A DNA stretch of 17,184 nucleotides from Asaia bogorensis (GTDB lineage: Bacteria; Pseudomonadota; Alphaproteobacteria; Acetobacterales; Acetobacteraceae), in assembly GCA_945871455.1 (NCBI GenBank), contig CAMBXJ010000034.1:1-17184 (forward strand), given 5' to 3'. This document shows positions 7,801-16,054 of this stretch, in pieces (position 1 is the stretch's first letter; each line of letters starts with the position of its first letter). Made by a program: the position numbers and the translations under genes. The notes beneath the pieces were generated by a model. The model did no database searches. It was given only the letters and a program-made list of their open reading frames with translations, and was not told where the DNA came from.

Positions 7801-10500
7801 TTACGCCAACCGCGCCAACGCCGCATCCAATCGCTCCATCTCCCGCTCATACCCGGCGAGGCGCTCGCGGTTTTCCTCCACCACGTCTTCCGGCGCCCGC
7901 TTCACGAAATCGGCGTTGGACAGTTTCTGCTGGACTTTCCTGGCTTCTACGGCCGCCTTCTCGCGCTCCTTGCCCAGCCGGACCCGCTCGGCATCCAGAT
8001 CGACCAGGCCGGCGAGCGGCAGGATCACCGTTGCCTCGTCCAACACCGCCTGGGCGGAGCCTTTCGGCATGTCGCCATCCAGCACCCGCACCTCGGACGC
8101 GCGCGCCAGACGGCGGATCGCGTCGATCCAGCGTTCGGCGCGGGATGCGGCCTCCGGCGCGGCGTCGCGCAGCAGCACCGGCGCTGGCGTTCCCGGCGGC
8201 ACGTTCATCTCATTGCGGACCGAGCGGACCAGCCCGATCAAGCGCACCACCCAGTCCAGTTCAGCCCGTGCCGCGGCGGCGTCGGCGACCACATCCGGTT
8301 GCGGCCAGGACGTGCCGATCAGGCTGCACGCCTCCCCGTAGCCGAAGCGGTCCCACAATTCCTCGGTCACGTAGGGCATCGCCGGGTGCAGCAGGCGCAG
8401 GATAATGCCGAGCACGTGGGCGGCCGTGGCGCGTACTTCGGCGGCGGCGACGGGGTCGGCCCCGGCCGCCAGAGCCGGTTTGGCGAATTCCAGGAACCAG
8501 TCGCAATAGGTGTTCCACACGAACCGATAGGCCGTGGCGGCATATTCGTCGAAACGATAGGCTTCCAGGGCGACGCCCGCCTCGGCCACCGCGGTGTTGC
8601 TGGCATCCAGCAGCCAGCGGTTCAGCGGGAGTGTGGCGGTCACCGGATCGAAGTCCTTGTTCACCACGATGGCGTTGATCTCGCAGAACCGCGCCGCGTT
8701 CCACAACTTGGTCACGAAGCTGCGGTAGTCCTGCACGCGAGACGCACCCAGCTTCACGTCGCGGCCCGGCCCGGTCAGCGCGCAGATGGTGAAACGCAGC
8801 GCGTCGGCGCCGAAACTGTCGATCAGTTCCAGCGGGTCGATGATGTTGCCCTTGGACTTCGACATCTTCTGCCCGCGCTCATCGCGGACCAGACCGTGAA
8901 TGTAGACGGTGCGGAACGGCACATCGCCCATGAAATGGATCCCCATCATCATCATCCGGGCGACCCAGAAGAAGATGATGTCGAAGCCGGTCACCAGCAC
9001 GTCGCCGGGATAGTAACGGTCCACCTCCCGCGTCCGTTCCGGCCAGCCCAGGGTCGAAAACGGCCATAAAGCCGAGCTGAACCAGGTGTCGAGGACATCC
9101 TCGTCCTGCACCAGAGGTTCGATGCGCCCGTAATGCGCCAGGGCCAGTTCCGCCGCCCCGGCATCGTCCTTGGCGACGAAGACTTCTCCGTCCGGGCCGT
9201 ACCAGGCGGGGATGCGATGCCCCCACCAGAGCTGGCGGGAAATGCACCAGGGCTGAATGTCGCGCATCCAGGCGAAGAACGTGTTTTCCCACTGCTTGGG
9301 CACGAACACGGTTTTTCCGGACTCCACCGCCTCGATGGCCGGTTTCGCCAGCACCGCGGCGTTGCAATACCATTGCGTGGTCAGCAGCGGTTCCACCGGC
9401 ACGCCGCCGCGATCGCCATGCGGCACCTGGTTGGTGTGCGGCTCGATCTTGTCCACCAGTTCCAGCCGTTCCAACTCGGCCACGATCGCCTTGCGCGCGT
9501 CGAACCGATCCCGCCCGTCCAACCCGCGCACGAAATCGGGATCGGCGATGCCATCCACCGCGGTCAGCGCGTCGGCGATTTCCGCCAGGGTGACCCGCGC
9601 CTGCTTGTCCAGCACCGACGGCATCGGCAAGTCATGCCGCTGACCGACGCCGAAATCGTTGAAATCATGCGCGGGCGTGATCTTCACCGCCCCGGTGCCC
9701 TTTTCCGGGTCCGAGTAGGTGTCCGCCACGATCGGCACCCGCCGCCCGACCAGGGGCAGGATCGCGAAGCGCCCGACCAGATCGCGGTAGCGTTCATCGT
9801 CCGGATGCACCGCGACGGCGGTATCGCCCAGCATCGTTTCCGGGCGCGTTGTGGCCACGACGATGAAGCGGCCAGGCTCGCCCTCGATCGGGTAGCGCAG
9901 ATGCCAGAGCGAACCCCGGACCTCCCGGTTTTCCACTTCAAGGTCGGAAATCGCGGTTTGCAGCTTGGGGTCCCAATTGACCAGGCGGCGGTCGCGGTAG
10001 ATCAGGCCCTGGCGGTGCAGGGTCACGAAGACCTCCCGCACCGCCGCCGAGAGCCCGTCATCCATGGTGAACCGTTCCCGCGGCCAGTCCAGGGACGACC
10101 CGAGGCGGCGAAGCTGGCGGGTGATGGTGCCGCCGGATTCGGCTTTCCACTGCCAGACGCGTTCCAGGAACTTGTCGCGCCCCAGGTCGCGTCGGTCGAT
10201 GCCCTCGGCGGCCAGAAGACGTTCGACCACCATCTGCGTGGCAATGCCCGCGTGATCGGTGCCCGGCTGCCAGAGCGCATCACGCCCCCGCATGCGACGC
10301 CAGCGGATCAAGGTGTCCTGCACCGTAAAGGTCAGCGCATGGCCCATATGCAGGCTGCCGGTGACGTTCGGCGGCGGGATCATGATGGTGAACGGATCGG
10401 CGTTGGACAGCGGATCGCAGGCAAATGCGCCCGACGCCTCCCACCCCTCATACAGGCGGGGTTCGATTTCAGCGGGAACGAACGTCTTGTCCAGGGTCAT
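7801..10500 (-). CDS. valS: Valyl-tRNA synthetase
   Basis: An 899-residue class I aminoacyl-tRNA synthetase that charges tRNA-Val with valine in the cytoplasm. The HIGH signature appears as HMGH (51-54) after PPPNVTGSL, and KMSKS is at 545-549. Between them lies the long editing (CP1) insertion, then the anticodon-binding region, and a C-terminal coiled-coil arm (roughly the last 65 residues, rich in Glu/Arg/Lys) that is typical of ValRS. The ATG at 10500 is preceded by GGAGAG with four bases between. The open frame extends 47 codons upstream, but that part overlaps the popZ end and is low-complexity. It is probably cotranscribed with popZ, 56 nt upstream. Confidence 0.98.
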   Translation of the reverse strand: MTLDKTFVPAEIEPRLYEGWEASGAFACDPLSNADPFTIMIPPPNVTGSLHMGHALTFTVQDTLIRWRRMRGRDALWQPGTDHAGIATQMVVERLLAAEGIDRRDLGRDKFLERVWQWKAESGGTITRQLRRLGSSLDWPRERFTMDDGLSAAVREVFVTLHRQGLIYRDRRLVNWDPKLQTAISDLEVENREVRGSLWHLRYPIEGEPGRFIVVATTRPETMLGDTAVAVHPDDERYRDLVGRFAILPLVGRRVPIVADTYSDPEKGTGAVKITPAHDFNDFGVGQRHDLPMPSVLDKQARVTLAEIADALTAVDGIADPDFVRGLDGRDRFDARKAIVAELERLELVDKIEPHTNQVPHGDRGGVPVEPLLTTQWYCNAAVLAKPAIEAVESGKTVFVPKQWENTFFAWMRDIQPWCISRQLWWGHRIPAWYGPDGEVFVAKDDAGAAELALAHYGRIEPLVQDEDVLDTWFSSALWPFSTLGWPERTREVDRYYPGDVLVTGFDIIFFWVARMMMMGIHFMGDVPFRTVYIHGLVRDERGQKMSKSKGNIIDPLELIDSFGADALRFTICALTGPGRDVKLGASRVQDYRSFVTKLWNAARFCEINAIVVNKDFDPVTATLPLNRWLLDASNTAVAEAGVALEAYRFDEYAATAYRFVWNTYCDWFLEFAKPALAAGADPVAAAEVRATAAHVLGIILRLLHPAMPYVTEELWDRFGYGEACSLIGTSWPQPDVVADAAAARAELDWVVRLIGLVRSVRNEMNVPPGTPAPVLLRDAAPEAASRAERWIDAIRRLARASEVRVLDGDMPKGSAQAVLDEATVILPLAGLVDLDAERVRLGKEREKAAVEARKVQQKLSNADFVKRAPEDVVEENRERLAGYEREMERLDAALARLA

Positions 10501-10556
10501 GGGGCTCTCCCGCGGCCTCGGGCGAATGCCGCTGGAGGCCATGCATGGTGGGAAGG

Positions 10557-11180
10557 TTAGGGGACGACGCGGCCGACGACGCGCTCGATCTCCAGGCGAA
10601 CCAGGCGTTCCACCATCGGCGGCAGATGGGTGTCGAGCCATTCCTTCAGCAGTGGCCGGACTTCCTCCCGCACCAGGTCTTCAATGGTGGGGCCGGCGGC
10701 ATAGACCTGCGTGCTTCGGCCGGCGGCCAGGGTGCGTACCAGGTTATCGACCGAGGACGCGGCGGCGGCGGCGGCGGCGGGTGCCACGAGATCGGTCATC
10801 GACGCGGGAATGGCCGCGGGGATGGAAGCCGGAATCTGGGCCGGAGTCACGACAACCGGCGGCGGTTCCAGAACGGGAGCGAGTTCGATGACCGGTTCCG
10901 GTTCGGCGGTTGCTTCCGGTTCGGCCGTCGGCTCGGGTTCGGGGACGAGCATGGACGGGTCCAGCACCAGAACGTCGTCCTCCGGTTCGTCTGATGGTTC
11001 CGACGCCGGTTCCTCGGCGGGCTTCGCGGTGGGCGAGTCGGCGGTTTCATCCTCACTGAGAATGCGCCGGATGGAGGCAAGGATGTCCTCCATCGACGGA
11101 TCCGCCCCGGCCGCTGGCGCGGCGCCCCCCGGGCCGGGGCCAGGGCCGGAACCAGAGCCGGGAGGTTGCGATCCGCTCAT
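10557..11180 (-). CDS. popZ: Polar organizing protein PopZ (DUF2497 family)
   Basis: A 207-residue cytoplasmic scaffold. PopZ in Caulobacter self-assembles into a polar matrix that anchors the chromosome via ParB and recruits cell-cycle regulators. The conserved N-terminal helix is present ([12 protein letters not shown] at 30-41). A long Pro/Glu/Ala-rich disordered linker follows (about 45-145), then the C-terminal oligomerisation helices (about 165-203, with [18 protein letters not shown] and [13 protein letters not shown]). At 207 residues it is longer than the 177-residue Caulobacter protein, mainly in the linker and a Gly/Pro-rich N-terminal leader (1-27). The ATG at 11180 lies 32 nt after the tolC stop. 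Its location between tolC and valS is a familiar alphaproteobacterial arrangement. Confidence 0.92.
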   Translation of the reverse strand: MSGSQPPGSGSGPGPGPGGAAPAAGADPSMEDILASIRRILSEDETADSPTAKPAEEPASEPSDEPEDDVLVLDPSMLVPEPEPTAEPEATAEPEPVIELAPVLEPPPVVVTPAQIPASIPAAIPASMTDLVAPAAAAAAASSVDNLVRTLAAGRSTQVYAAGPTIEDLVREEVRPLLKEWLDTHLPPMVERLVRLEIERVVGRVVP

Positions 11181-11212
11181 GGTCCGCTCAGGTCCGATAT
11201 GCGCGCCATCGG

Positions 11213-12829
11213 TCAGCGCCCCGGCTGTTGGGTGGCATAGTCGCCAAGCCCGATCCACCGGTCCTTGACCGCCTGGTAGTAGGCGGTTTCGTCATACAGC
11301 GGCACCGGCAGGTGCATGTCCCGCGCGGTCAGGCGCCCGACGGCGGCGGCCACCTGATAGGATGCGAGGACGAGCTGCGTCAGGTTCTGCACCAGGCTGG
11401 TGCGAGAGTTCAGCAAGGTCTGCTGGGCGTTCAGCACGTCCAGGGTGGTGCGGCTGCCGACGATGGCTTCGCGCTGCACGCCTTCCAGCGCGATTTCGTT
11501 GGCGCGGATCTGTGCCCGGGTGCTGGCGGCGGCGGCGCGCTGGGACGCCAGGGTCTGCCAGGACTGCACGGCGGCCTGCACCGCGGTGCGGCGCGCATCG
11601 TCGATCAGGCGCTGGGTCTGCTGCTGGGTCTGACGCGCCTGGCGGACGGCCGCATATTCGGACCCACCCTGATAGACCGGCACCGACACCTGGGCGACCA
11701 CCTGATACCCCAACGCCTGCGAACGCGGCGTGGAGCTGTTGTTCTGCTGAAACGTCTGCCCTTGCAGGCTGATCTGCGGCAACAGGGCCGCCCCCGCGAC
11801 ATCGACGGCATCCCGGGCCGCGGCATCGTTGAACAGGGCGACGATCACGGCCGGATTGTTCGCGCTGGCCATGGCGCGGGCCTCCTGCTCCGACTTCACC
11901 GGCAGGCCCAACGGTTGCGGTTCGATCAGGTCGTCGGGCGGCAGGAAGCCGATGATCTGTTGGAAGGTGCCACGCGCGGTCTGCAGGTTGCCGGCGGCGG
12001 TTTCGCGCTGGGCAGTCGCACCGGCCAGCGCCGCTTCGGCCTGCGCCACGTCGGTGCGGGTGATCTCACCCACGCGGAAACGATCGTTGGTGGCCTGCAA
12101 CTGCTTGGCCAGAACCTGCTCGTTGTTGATGTTCAGTGCCAGGATCTGCGCTGTCTGGATAACGCCCATATAGGCGCTGACCGTGTTGTTGAAGCTCGTC
12201 TGCTCCTGCTGGATCAGCGTGCCCCGTTCGGCCATCACTTGATTCTTGGCGCGGTTCACGTTCGCCTGGGTGCGGCCGCCGGTATAGAGGTTCTGGGTCA
12301 CGGTGGCCTGCACGGTGGCGAGCGGGCGGCCGTTGTTGGTAACCTGGACCCGCCCCACCAACGGGGAATAGGTGCGTGACGTCCCATCGCCGCCGCCCGC
12401 GGTGCCTTGCAGCACGACCGTGGGTCGCCAGCCGGACAGGGCCTGCGGCACGTTTTCATCCGTGGCGCGCAACCTCGCGCGGGATGCCTGCAAGGCGGGT
12501 TGCGTGGAATAGGTGGCCGCCAGCGCCTCGGTCAATGTGCGCGGCACCGTGCTGCCGCCCACCGGCGCGGTCGGCGTGGTGATGGACATACGGGACTTGC
12601 CGCCGGATCCTTGTGCCTTGGCGTCGGGCGCGCTGCGAGGCACGGCGACGGACGGCGGAGACGTGGTCCGCGCGGTTGTCGTCCCCGCGGGCGTGGCCGC
12701 CCCCGCACGGGAGGATAGCGTTGGTGTCGGCTGTGGTGGGGTCGTCTGCGCCAGTACCGACGGGATCGCCGTCGGCGCGGCAGCCAGGCCCAAGCCCAGG
12801 CTTAACATCAGACCGTGACGAAGACCCAT
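11213..12829 (-). CDS. tolC: TolC-family outer membrane efflux/secretion channel
   Basis: A 538-residue outer membrane protein forming the exit duct for type I secretion or tripartite efflux. The signal peptide covers about 1-28 (cleavage near SVLAQ). About 70 residues of Pro/Thr/Ser/Ala-rich low-complexity sequence follow. Two outer membrane efflux repeats then begin at about residue 97 (TLTEALAATYSTQPAL); the second repeat holds the usual ALxxGR-like turn RVGEITRTDV and the late ALEGVQREAIVGSRTTLDVLNAQQ block. The ATG at 12829 has GAGG seven bases upstream and starts the signal peptide directly; the longer frame from 12940 would bury it. The unusual part is the long disordered N-terminal spacer. 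Which inner-membrane pump it serves is not evident, as no pump gene lies in the window. Confidence 0.93.
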   Translation of the reverse strand: MGLRHGLMLSLGLGLAAAPTAIPSVLAQTTPPQPTPTLSSRAGAATPAGTTTARTTSPPSVAVPRSAPDAKAQGSGGKSRMSITTPTAPVGGSTVPRTLTEALAATYSTQPALQASRARLRATDENVPQALSGWRPTVVLQGTAGGGDGTSRTYSPLVGRVQVTNNGRPLATVQATVTQNLYTGGRTQANVNRAKNQVMAERGTLIQQEQTSFNNTVSAYMGVIQTAQILALNINNEQVLAKQLQATNDRFRVGEITRTDVAQAEAALAGATAQRETAAGNLQTARGTFQQIIGFLPPDDLIEPQPLGLPVKSEQEARAMASANNPAVIVALFNDAAARDAVDVAGAALLPQISLQGQTFQQNNSSTPRSQALGYQVVAQVSVPVYQGGSEYAAVRQARQTQQQTQRLIDDARRTAVQAAVQSWQTLASQRAAAASTRAQIRANEIALEGVQREAIVGSRTTLDVLNAQQTLLNSRTSLVQNLTQLVLASYQVAAAVGRLTARDMHLPVPLYDETAYYQAVKDRWIGLGDYATQQPGR

Positions 12830-12921
12830 GCCGCAACCTCGCTCATCCGCGGCCGCATCCAGAGGGAGGCGGCGCGCTTGATGCCACCATGTGCCACAGA
12901 ATGTGCCGCAAAGCCAAGACA

Positions 12922-12940
12922 TTGCCACGCACAATGGCAA
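12922..12940. promoter_or_regulatory. Inverted repeat upstream of tolC, possible operator
   Basis: TTGCCA (12922-12927) and TGGCAA (12935-12940) are a perfect inverted repeat with a 7-nt spacer, 93 bp before the tolC start. The 6-7-6 geometry suits a dimeric regulator such as a TetR or MarR type. A TTGACA (minus strand, 12971-12966) lies upstream, but no good -10 follows at the right distance. Confidence 0.3.
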
Positions 12941-13023
12941 CGCGACGCGAGCGGCGTGGCGTAAATGTCAACAGTCACGACAATCGACGCGACCCGTGCG
13001 GCCGCCTCGGCCCACCCGTGCGA

Positions 13024-13692
13024 TCAGAATTCGAACGCGACGGCGGGAACCAGCGACGGCAGTGGTGGCGTGGCACAATCGAATACGGGCCGGGCACGGA
13101 GGCCGACATGGGTCGCCTCGGCAAGGACGGCGTGGCTGGTGCGTCCGGAGGTGATAACGCCGACCAGACGCCCACCGTCGTTGCGCAGTTGCGGACCAAG
13201 GGCGTCGGGGATGGCGGACACGCCGCCTTCGAGCACAATCACGTCATAGGGCGCCGTCGCCGCCCACCCGGCCGAGAACGGACCTGTCACCACCATCACG
13301 GATGGCGCGTATTCGATCAGCGCGGCCCGTGCGAGGGCCAGCAGGCCGGCATCCTCCTCCAACGCCGTGACGCGGCAACCGCACGCGGCCAGGACGGCCG
13401 AGCTGTAACCGGTGCCGGCACCGACGACGAGCACGCGTTCGCCTTCGAGCGGCATCGCGGTTTGCAGCAAACGCGCGATCAGCATCGGTTCCATCAGGAC
13501 GCGGCCGTTACCCAGCGGCACGTCCTCGTCCGCGTAGGCGCGGGCAGCCTGTTCGGCGGGCACGAAGCGTTCCCGCGGCAAGCGGCGCATGGCCGCGAGG
13601 ATGCGCGGGTCCGTCACCTTGTTGGGACGGATCTGACTGTCGACCATATGCTTGCGGGCATCGGCGAAAAGTTGGGCGGCGTCGCTTGCCAT
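13024..13692 (-). CDS. pcm: Protein-L-isoaspartate O-methyltransferase family protein
   Basis: A 222-residue SAM-dependent methyltransferase of the PCMT family, which repairs isoaspartyl residues in aged proteins. The N-terminal block HMVDSQIRP is characteristic of the alphaproteobacterial branch found next to tolC. The SAM-binding motif VLVVGAGTGYSSAVLA lies near the middle, with the acidic post-I motif (TALEEDAG) after it. The ATG at 13692 is chosen over an upstream start at 13749, because that extension would overlap the likely promoter. The branch is divergent from E. coli Pcm, so the substrate may differ; treat the symbol as a family label. tolC follows 194 nt downstream on the same strand. 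Confidence 0.82.
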   Translation of the reverse strand: MASDAAQLFADARKHMVDSQIRPNKVTDPRILAAMRRLPRERFVPAEQAARAYADEDVPLGNGRVLMEPMLIARLLQTAMPLEGERVLVVGAGTGYSSAVLAACGCRVTALEEDAGLLALARAALIEYAPSVMVVTGPFSAGWAATAPYDVIVLEGGVSAIPDALGPQLRNDGGRLVGVITSGRTSHAVLAEATHVGLRARPVFDCATPPLPSLVPAVAFEF

Positions 13693-13719
13693 TTCGGGCT
13701 CGTCTGTTCTGGGCGCGCG

Positions 13720-13749
13720 TTTATAGCGGCCGGTTGGGTCTGGCGCCAA
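13720..13749 (-). promoter_or_regulatory. Probable promoter of the pcm gene
   Basis: On the minus strand TTGGCG (13749-13744) is followed after 18 nt by TATAAA (13725-13720), a good sigma-70-type -10 box in otherwise very GC-rich DNA. Transcription would start about 20 nt before the ATG at 13692. Confidence 0.5.
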
Positions 13750-13863
13750 GCCGCAAGACCTTGTGCTTTGGCGTTTTCCCGATTCCGCGCGCGTCGCAAG
13801 CCATCAGGATGGCGATTTCCCGGCATAGCGGCGATGGAATCAGCCTGTCCCGAACGGTTGCAC

Positions 13864-13893
13864 TTGACCGGGAGGGGCTCGCCGCACGATAAA
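13864..13893 (+). promoter_or_regulatory. Probable promoter of tRNA-Cys
   Basis: TTGACC (13864-13869) is followed after 18 nt by GATAAA (13888-13893), or after 17 nt by CGATAA. The predicted start site near 13900 lies about 13 nt before the tRNA. No clear terminator follows the tRNA, so transcripts might run on into the kinase gene. Confidence 0.5.
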
Positions 13894-13912
13894 CCGCCTC
13901 CGCCGACCCGGG

Positions 13913-13986
13913 GGTCCGGTGGCAGAGTGGTGATGCATCGGACTGCAAATCCGCGTATGCCGGTTCGATTCCGGCCCGGACCTCCA
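13913..13986 (+). tRNA. tRNA-Cys (anticodon GCA)
   Basis: A complete 74-nt cloverleaf with encoded CCA (13984-13986). The acceptor stem GGTCCGG (13913-13919) pairs fully with CCGGACC (13976-13982), and the discriminator base is U, as expected for tRNA-Cys. The anticodon loop is CTGCAAA, giving anticodon GCA. The T arm is GCCGG/CCGGC around TTCGATT (13959-13975). The first pair of the anticodon stem (positions 27-43) is a U-C mismatch, which is unusual; the other four pairs are normal. It reads Cys codons UGC/UGU. Confidence 0.96.
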
Positions 13987-14038
13987 ATTTGGGCCATGCC
14001 TCCTGGCACGAATGATTTCCCAGGGTCTGAAATCCGGC

Positions 14039-14095
14039 GCTTGGAGTCTCAGGGCTAGAACTCTTCTCAGCGCTTGAACTTTCGGGGCTTGAAGT
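14039..14095 (+). repeat. Degenerate short tandem repeat (GCTTGAACT-like) between tRNA-Cys and kinase gene
   Basis: Four copies of a nine-base unit close to GCTTGAACT start at 14039, 14054, 14072 and 14087, spaced 15, 18 and 15 nt apart. A looser copy may start near 14025. The block ends directly before the GTG at 14096. It does not form a strong hairpin. It could be a set of protein-binding sites or decayed repeat DNA. Confidence 0.5.
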
Positions 14096-16054
14096 GTGGG
14101 CGCCGTTGGCGTGCTATGCCGACCAGCAACACAGCAGCGGGGCCCTCGCTTCGTGGACCAGCCGACCCTTCTCGTGACCGGCGCCTTGTCGATTGCTCTG
14201 AGCTCCGCCCTGTTGTGCGTTGCGCGCCGGCGCGGTCAGGGCGTGGATCCGCTTGCCTGGTGGGCCATTGCCATGGCCCTGGGCGCGACGGGGCTGTTGA
14301 TGAGAGCGTTGCCGCTGCCCGCACTGGTTTCGCACGACGGCGCCAAGGCGTTGCTGCTGCTGGCCGCTGCCGCGGGCTGGACCGCGGCCAGGGTGTTTGC
14401 GGGCGGCAGGCCGCAACCGCTGATCGCCGCGAGCGGTGCCGTCGCCTGGTTGATCGCCTGCCGTATCCCCGTGTTCGCGGACTGGCAAGACGGTCACGTC
14501 GCCCTGACCTGTGCCATCGGTGCCGGTTACACCTTGGCCGCCGGGCTCGCGCTGACGCCGATCGGTGCCGAAAACCTGCCATCCTGGCGGCCGGCCCGCC
14601 TGCTGTTGTTCGGACATGCCGGGCTGTACGGCCTGCGATCCGTGATGGCGGCGTTCGGTCTGGAACAGGCCCTGGAAGGACCGTGGACCACGCTGATGCT
14701 GCTTGAAGCGCCGCTTCACACGGCCGGCATGGCGTTCGTCCTGGTTGCCATGACCAAGGAACGCGCCGAACGGGTGACAGACCGCAGTCTGGCGGAGGCG
14801 CGGACCGCGAGCGATGCGCGCCGTCGTTTCCTGGCGGATATGAGCCACGAAATCCGCACACCCCTGAACGCAATCCTCGGTTTGGCCCGATTGCTGCGGC
14901 GCGACACCGTACTGCGGCCCGAGCAGCGGCAACATATGCAGACCCTGGAAGCGGCGGGACGGCATCTGCTCGCCCTGGTCAACGACGCGCTGGACCTGGC
15001 GCGGATCGACGCGGACCGTCTGGACATCGCCGCCACCACGTTCAGTCCGGCCGGTTCGGCGGAGGCCTGCCTGGCGCTGGTACGGCCCTCGGCGCAGGAA
15101 AAGCGCGTGGTGTTACGGTTGAGTCTGGATGCAGCCACGCCGGAGTTGGTCCGGGGCGACCCCACACGGCTGCAGCAGATCCTGCTCAACCTGCTGTGGA
15201 ACGCGATCCGGTTTACGCCGCCGGGTGGTTCGGTCGTCCTGCGCGTGGGACCTATGGATGGGCTGAGTTTCGATGTCGTCGATACCGGCCCCGGCATTCC
15301 GGTCGAGAAATGGTCGATGCTGTTCAAGGATTTCTCCCAGCTTGAAACCAGCAGCGGCGGCACCGGGCTCGGGCTGTCGATATCGTCGCGGCTGGCGACG
15401 CGGATGGGGGGCGAGATTCGCTATCTTCCCGGCCCGGACGGCGTCGGTTCGCTGTTTCGCCTGACCCTGCCCTGGCGGTTGGCGGCGTCCCCGACCGCCG
15501 GCACCGCTCGGCCGCCCGGCGGCCTGTGCCAGCGCGGATTGCGATTGCTCGTGGTGGACGACGTCGCGTCCAACCGGATGCTGCTGGGCGCGATTCTGTC
15601 CGCCGAGGGCCATACGACCGTCGAGGCGGCGGGCGGCGCCGAGGCCATCCGGCTGATCGCCAGGGAGGATTTTGACGCCGTTCTCCTCGACGCCCATATG
15701 CCCGATGTGGACGGCCCAGCGGTCGCGCGCCACGTGCGGGCAGCGGGCGGTCTGGCTGCGCGCGTGCCGATCATCGGCGTTTCCGCGGATGTGATGCCGG
15801 ATACGCTGCGGCTGTGTCACGAATCTGGTATGGATATGGTGTTGCCGAAGCCGCTTGAGCGGGACGCACTGATGGATGCCTTGCACCGCCTGACGGTGTC
15901 CGACCTTCCCCACTCATTGGTGGCGGCAGGCCCCGGCTGGGATCACCCCGCGAGTCTCCGCTCGGATCACCCCGCGAGTCCTGCCGTATCCCCCGCTACA
16001 TCCCCTGCTACGTCCCCTGCTACGTCCCCTGCCCCTGTCGCGAGAGACCGATGA
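14096..16054 (+). CDS. Seven-transmembrane hybrid sensor histidine kinase with C-terminal receiver
   Basis: About 652 residues from the GTG at 14096; a second GTG at 14153 (residue 20) is equally credible, because the first membrane helix starts just after it. About seven hydrophobic helices fill residues 24-220. The dimerisation domain has H251 in SHEIRTPLNAI. The ATPase domain has N369 (LLWNAIRF), DTGPGIP and GGTGLGLS. A receiver domain (about 481-600) has a VVDD acidic pair, phospho-acceptor D532 (LLDAHMP) and K585 (LPKP). Signalling is thus probably an internal relay that needs a separate phosphotransfer protein, none of which lies in the window. The last 45 or so residues are Ser/Pro/Ala-rich and come from short DNA repeats. 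The stop overlaps the next gene's start by ATGA, implying coupled translation. Confidence 0.92.
   Translation: MGAVGVLCRPATQQRGPRFVDQPTLLVTGALSIALSSALLCVARRRGQGVDPLAWWAIAMALGATGLLMRALPLPALVSHDGAKALLLLAAAAGWTAARVFAGGRPQPLIAASGAVAWLIACRIPVFADWQDGHVALTCAIGAGYTLAAGLALTPIGAENLPSWRPARLLLFGHAGLYGLRSVMAAFGLEQALEGPWTTLMLLEAPLHTAGMAFVLVAMTKERAERVTDRSLAEARTASDARRRFLADMSHEIRTPLNAILGLARLLRRDTVLRPEQRQHMQTLEAAGRHLLALVNDALDLARIDADRLDIAATTFSPAGSAEACLALVRPSAQEKRVVLRLSLDAATPELVRGDPTRLQQILLNLLWNAIRFTPPGGSVVLRVGPMDGLSFDVVDTGPGIPVEKWSMLFKDFSQLETSSGGTGLGLSISSRLATRMGGEIRYLPGPDGVGSLFRLTLPWRLAASPTAGTARPPGGLCQRGLRLLVVDDVASNRMLLGAILSAEGHTTVEAAGGAEAIRLIAREDFDAVLLDAHMPDVDGPAVARHVRAAGGLAARVPIIGVSADVMPDTLRLCHESGMDMVLPKPLERDALMDALHRLTVSDLPHSLVAAGPGWDHPASLRSDHPASPAVSPATSPATSPATSPAPVARDR
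15940..15980 (+). repeat. 17-bp direct repeat inside the kinase gene tail
   Basis: GGATCACCCCGCGAGTC occurs at 15940-15956 and again at 15964-15980, a 24-bp period that keeps the reading frame. It encodes the repeated DHPAS segment of the tail and sits just before the 12-mer array. Confidence 0.85.
15983..16036 (+). repeat. 12-bp tandem repeat encoding (SPAT)n at the kinase C-terminus
   Basis: Four units of a 12-mer (consensus GCTACGTCCCCT) run 15983-15994, 15995-16006, 16007-16018 and 16019-16030, then a partial unit. The last two full units are identical and the first is degenerate. Translation gives a Ser-Pro-Ala-Thr repeat. Unit number changes would lengthen or shorten the tail in frame without breaking the gene. 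Confidence 0.88.

Noticed and set aside
7462..9069. 535-codon open frame on the plus strand
   Set aside because: It lies antisense to the RNase H-like gene and valS; GC-rich codon bias opens the opposite strand. The product is His/Gln/Arg-rich with no recognisable domain.
9133..10560. 475-codon open frame on the plus strand
   Set aside because: Entirely antisense to valS, with composition typical of a shadow frame and no family resemblance.
13000..13012. GGCCG/CGGCC dyad just after pcm, as a terminator
   Set aside because: Only five base pairs and no T run; expected by chance in such GC-rich DNA.
13993..14007. GCCA/TGGC dyad after tRNA-Cys, as a terminator
   Set aside because: A four-base stem with no T run is too weak to support.
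12613..14058. 481-codon plus-strand frame
   Set aside because: It runs across tolC, pcm and the tRNA-Cys gene, so it cannot be coding.
15940..16036. Short repeats considered as a CRISPR-like array
   Set aside because: Units are 12 and 24 bp, have no unique spacers, and translate as the tail of the kinase.
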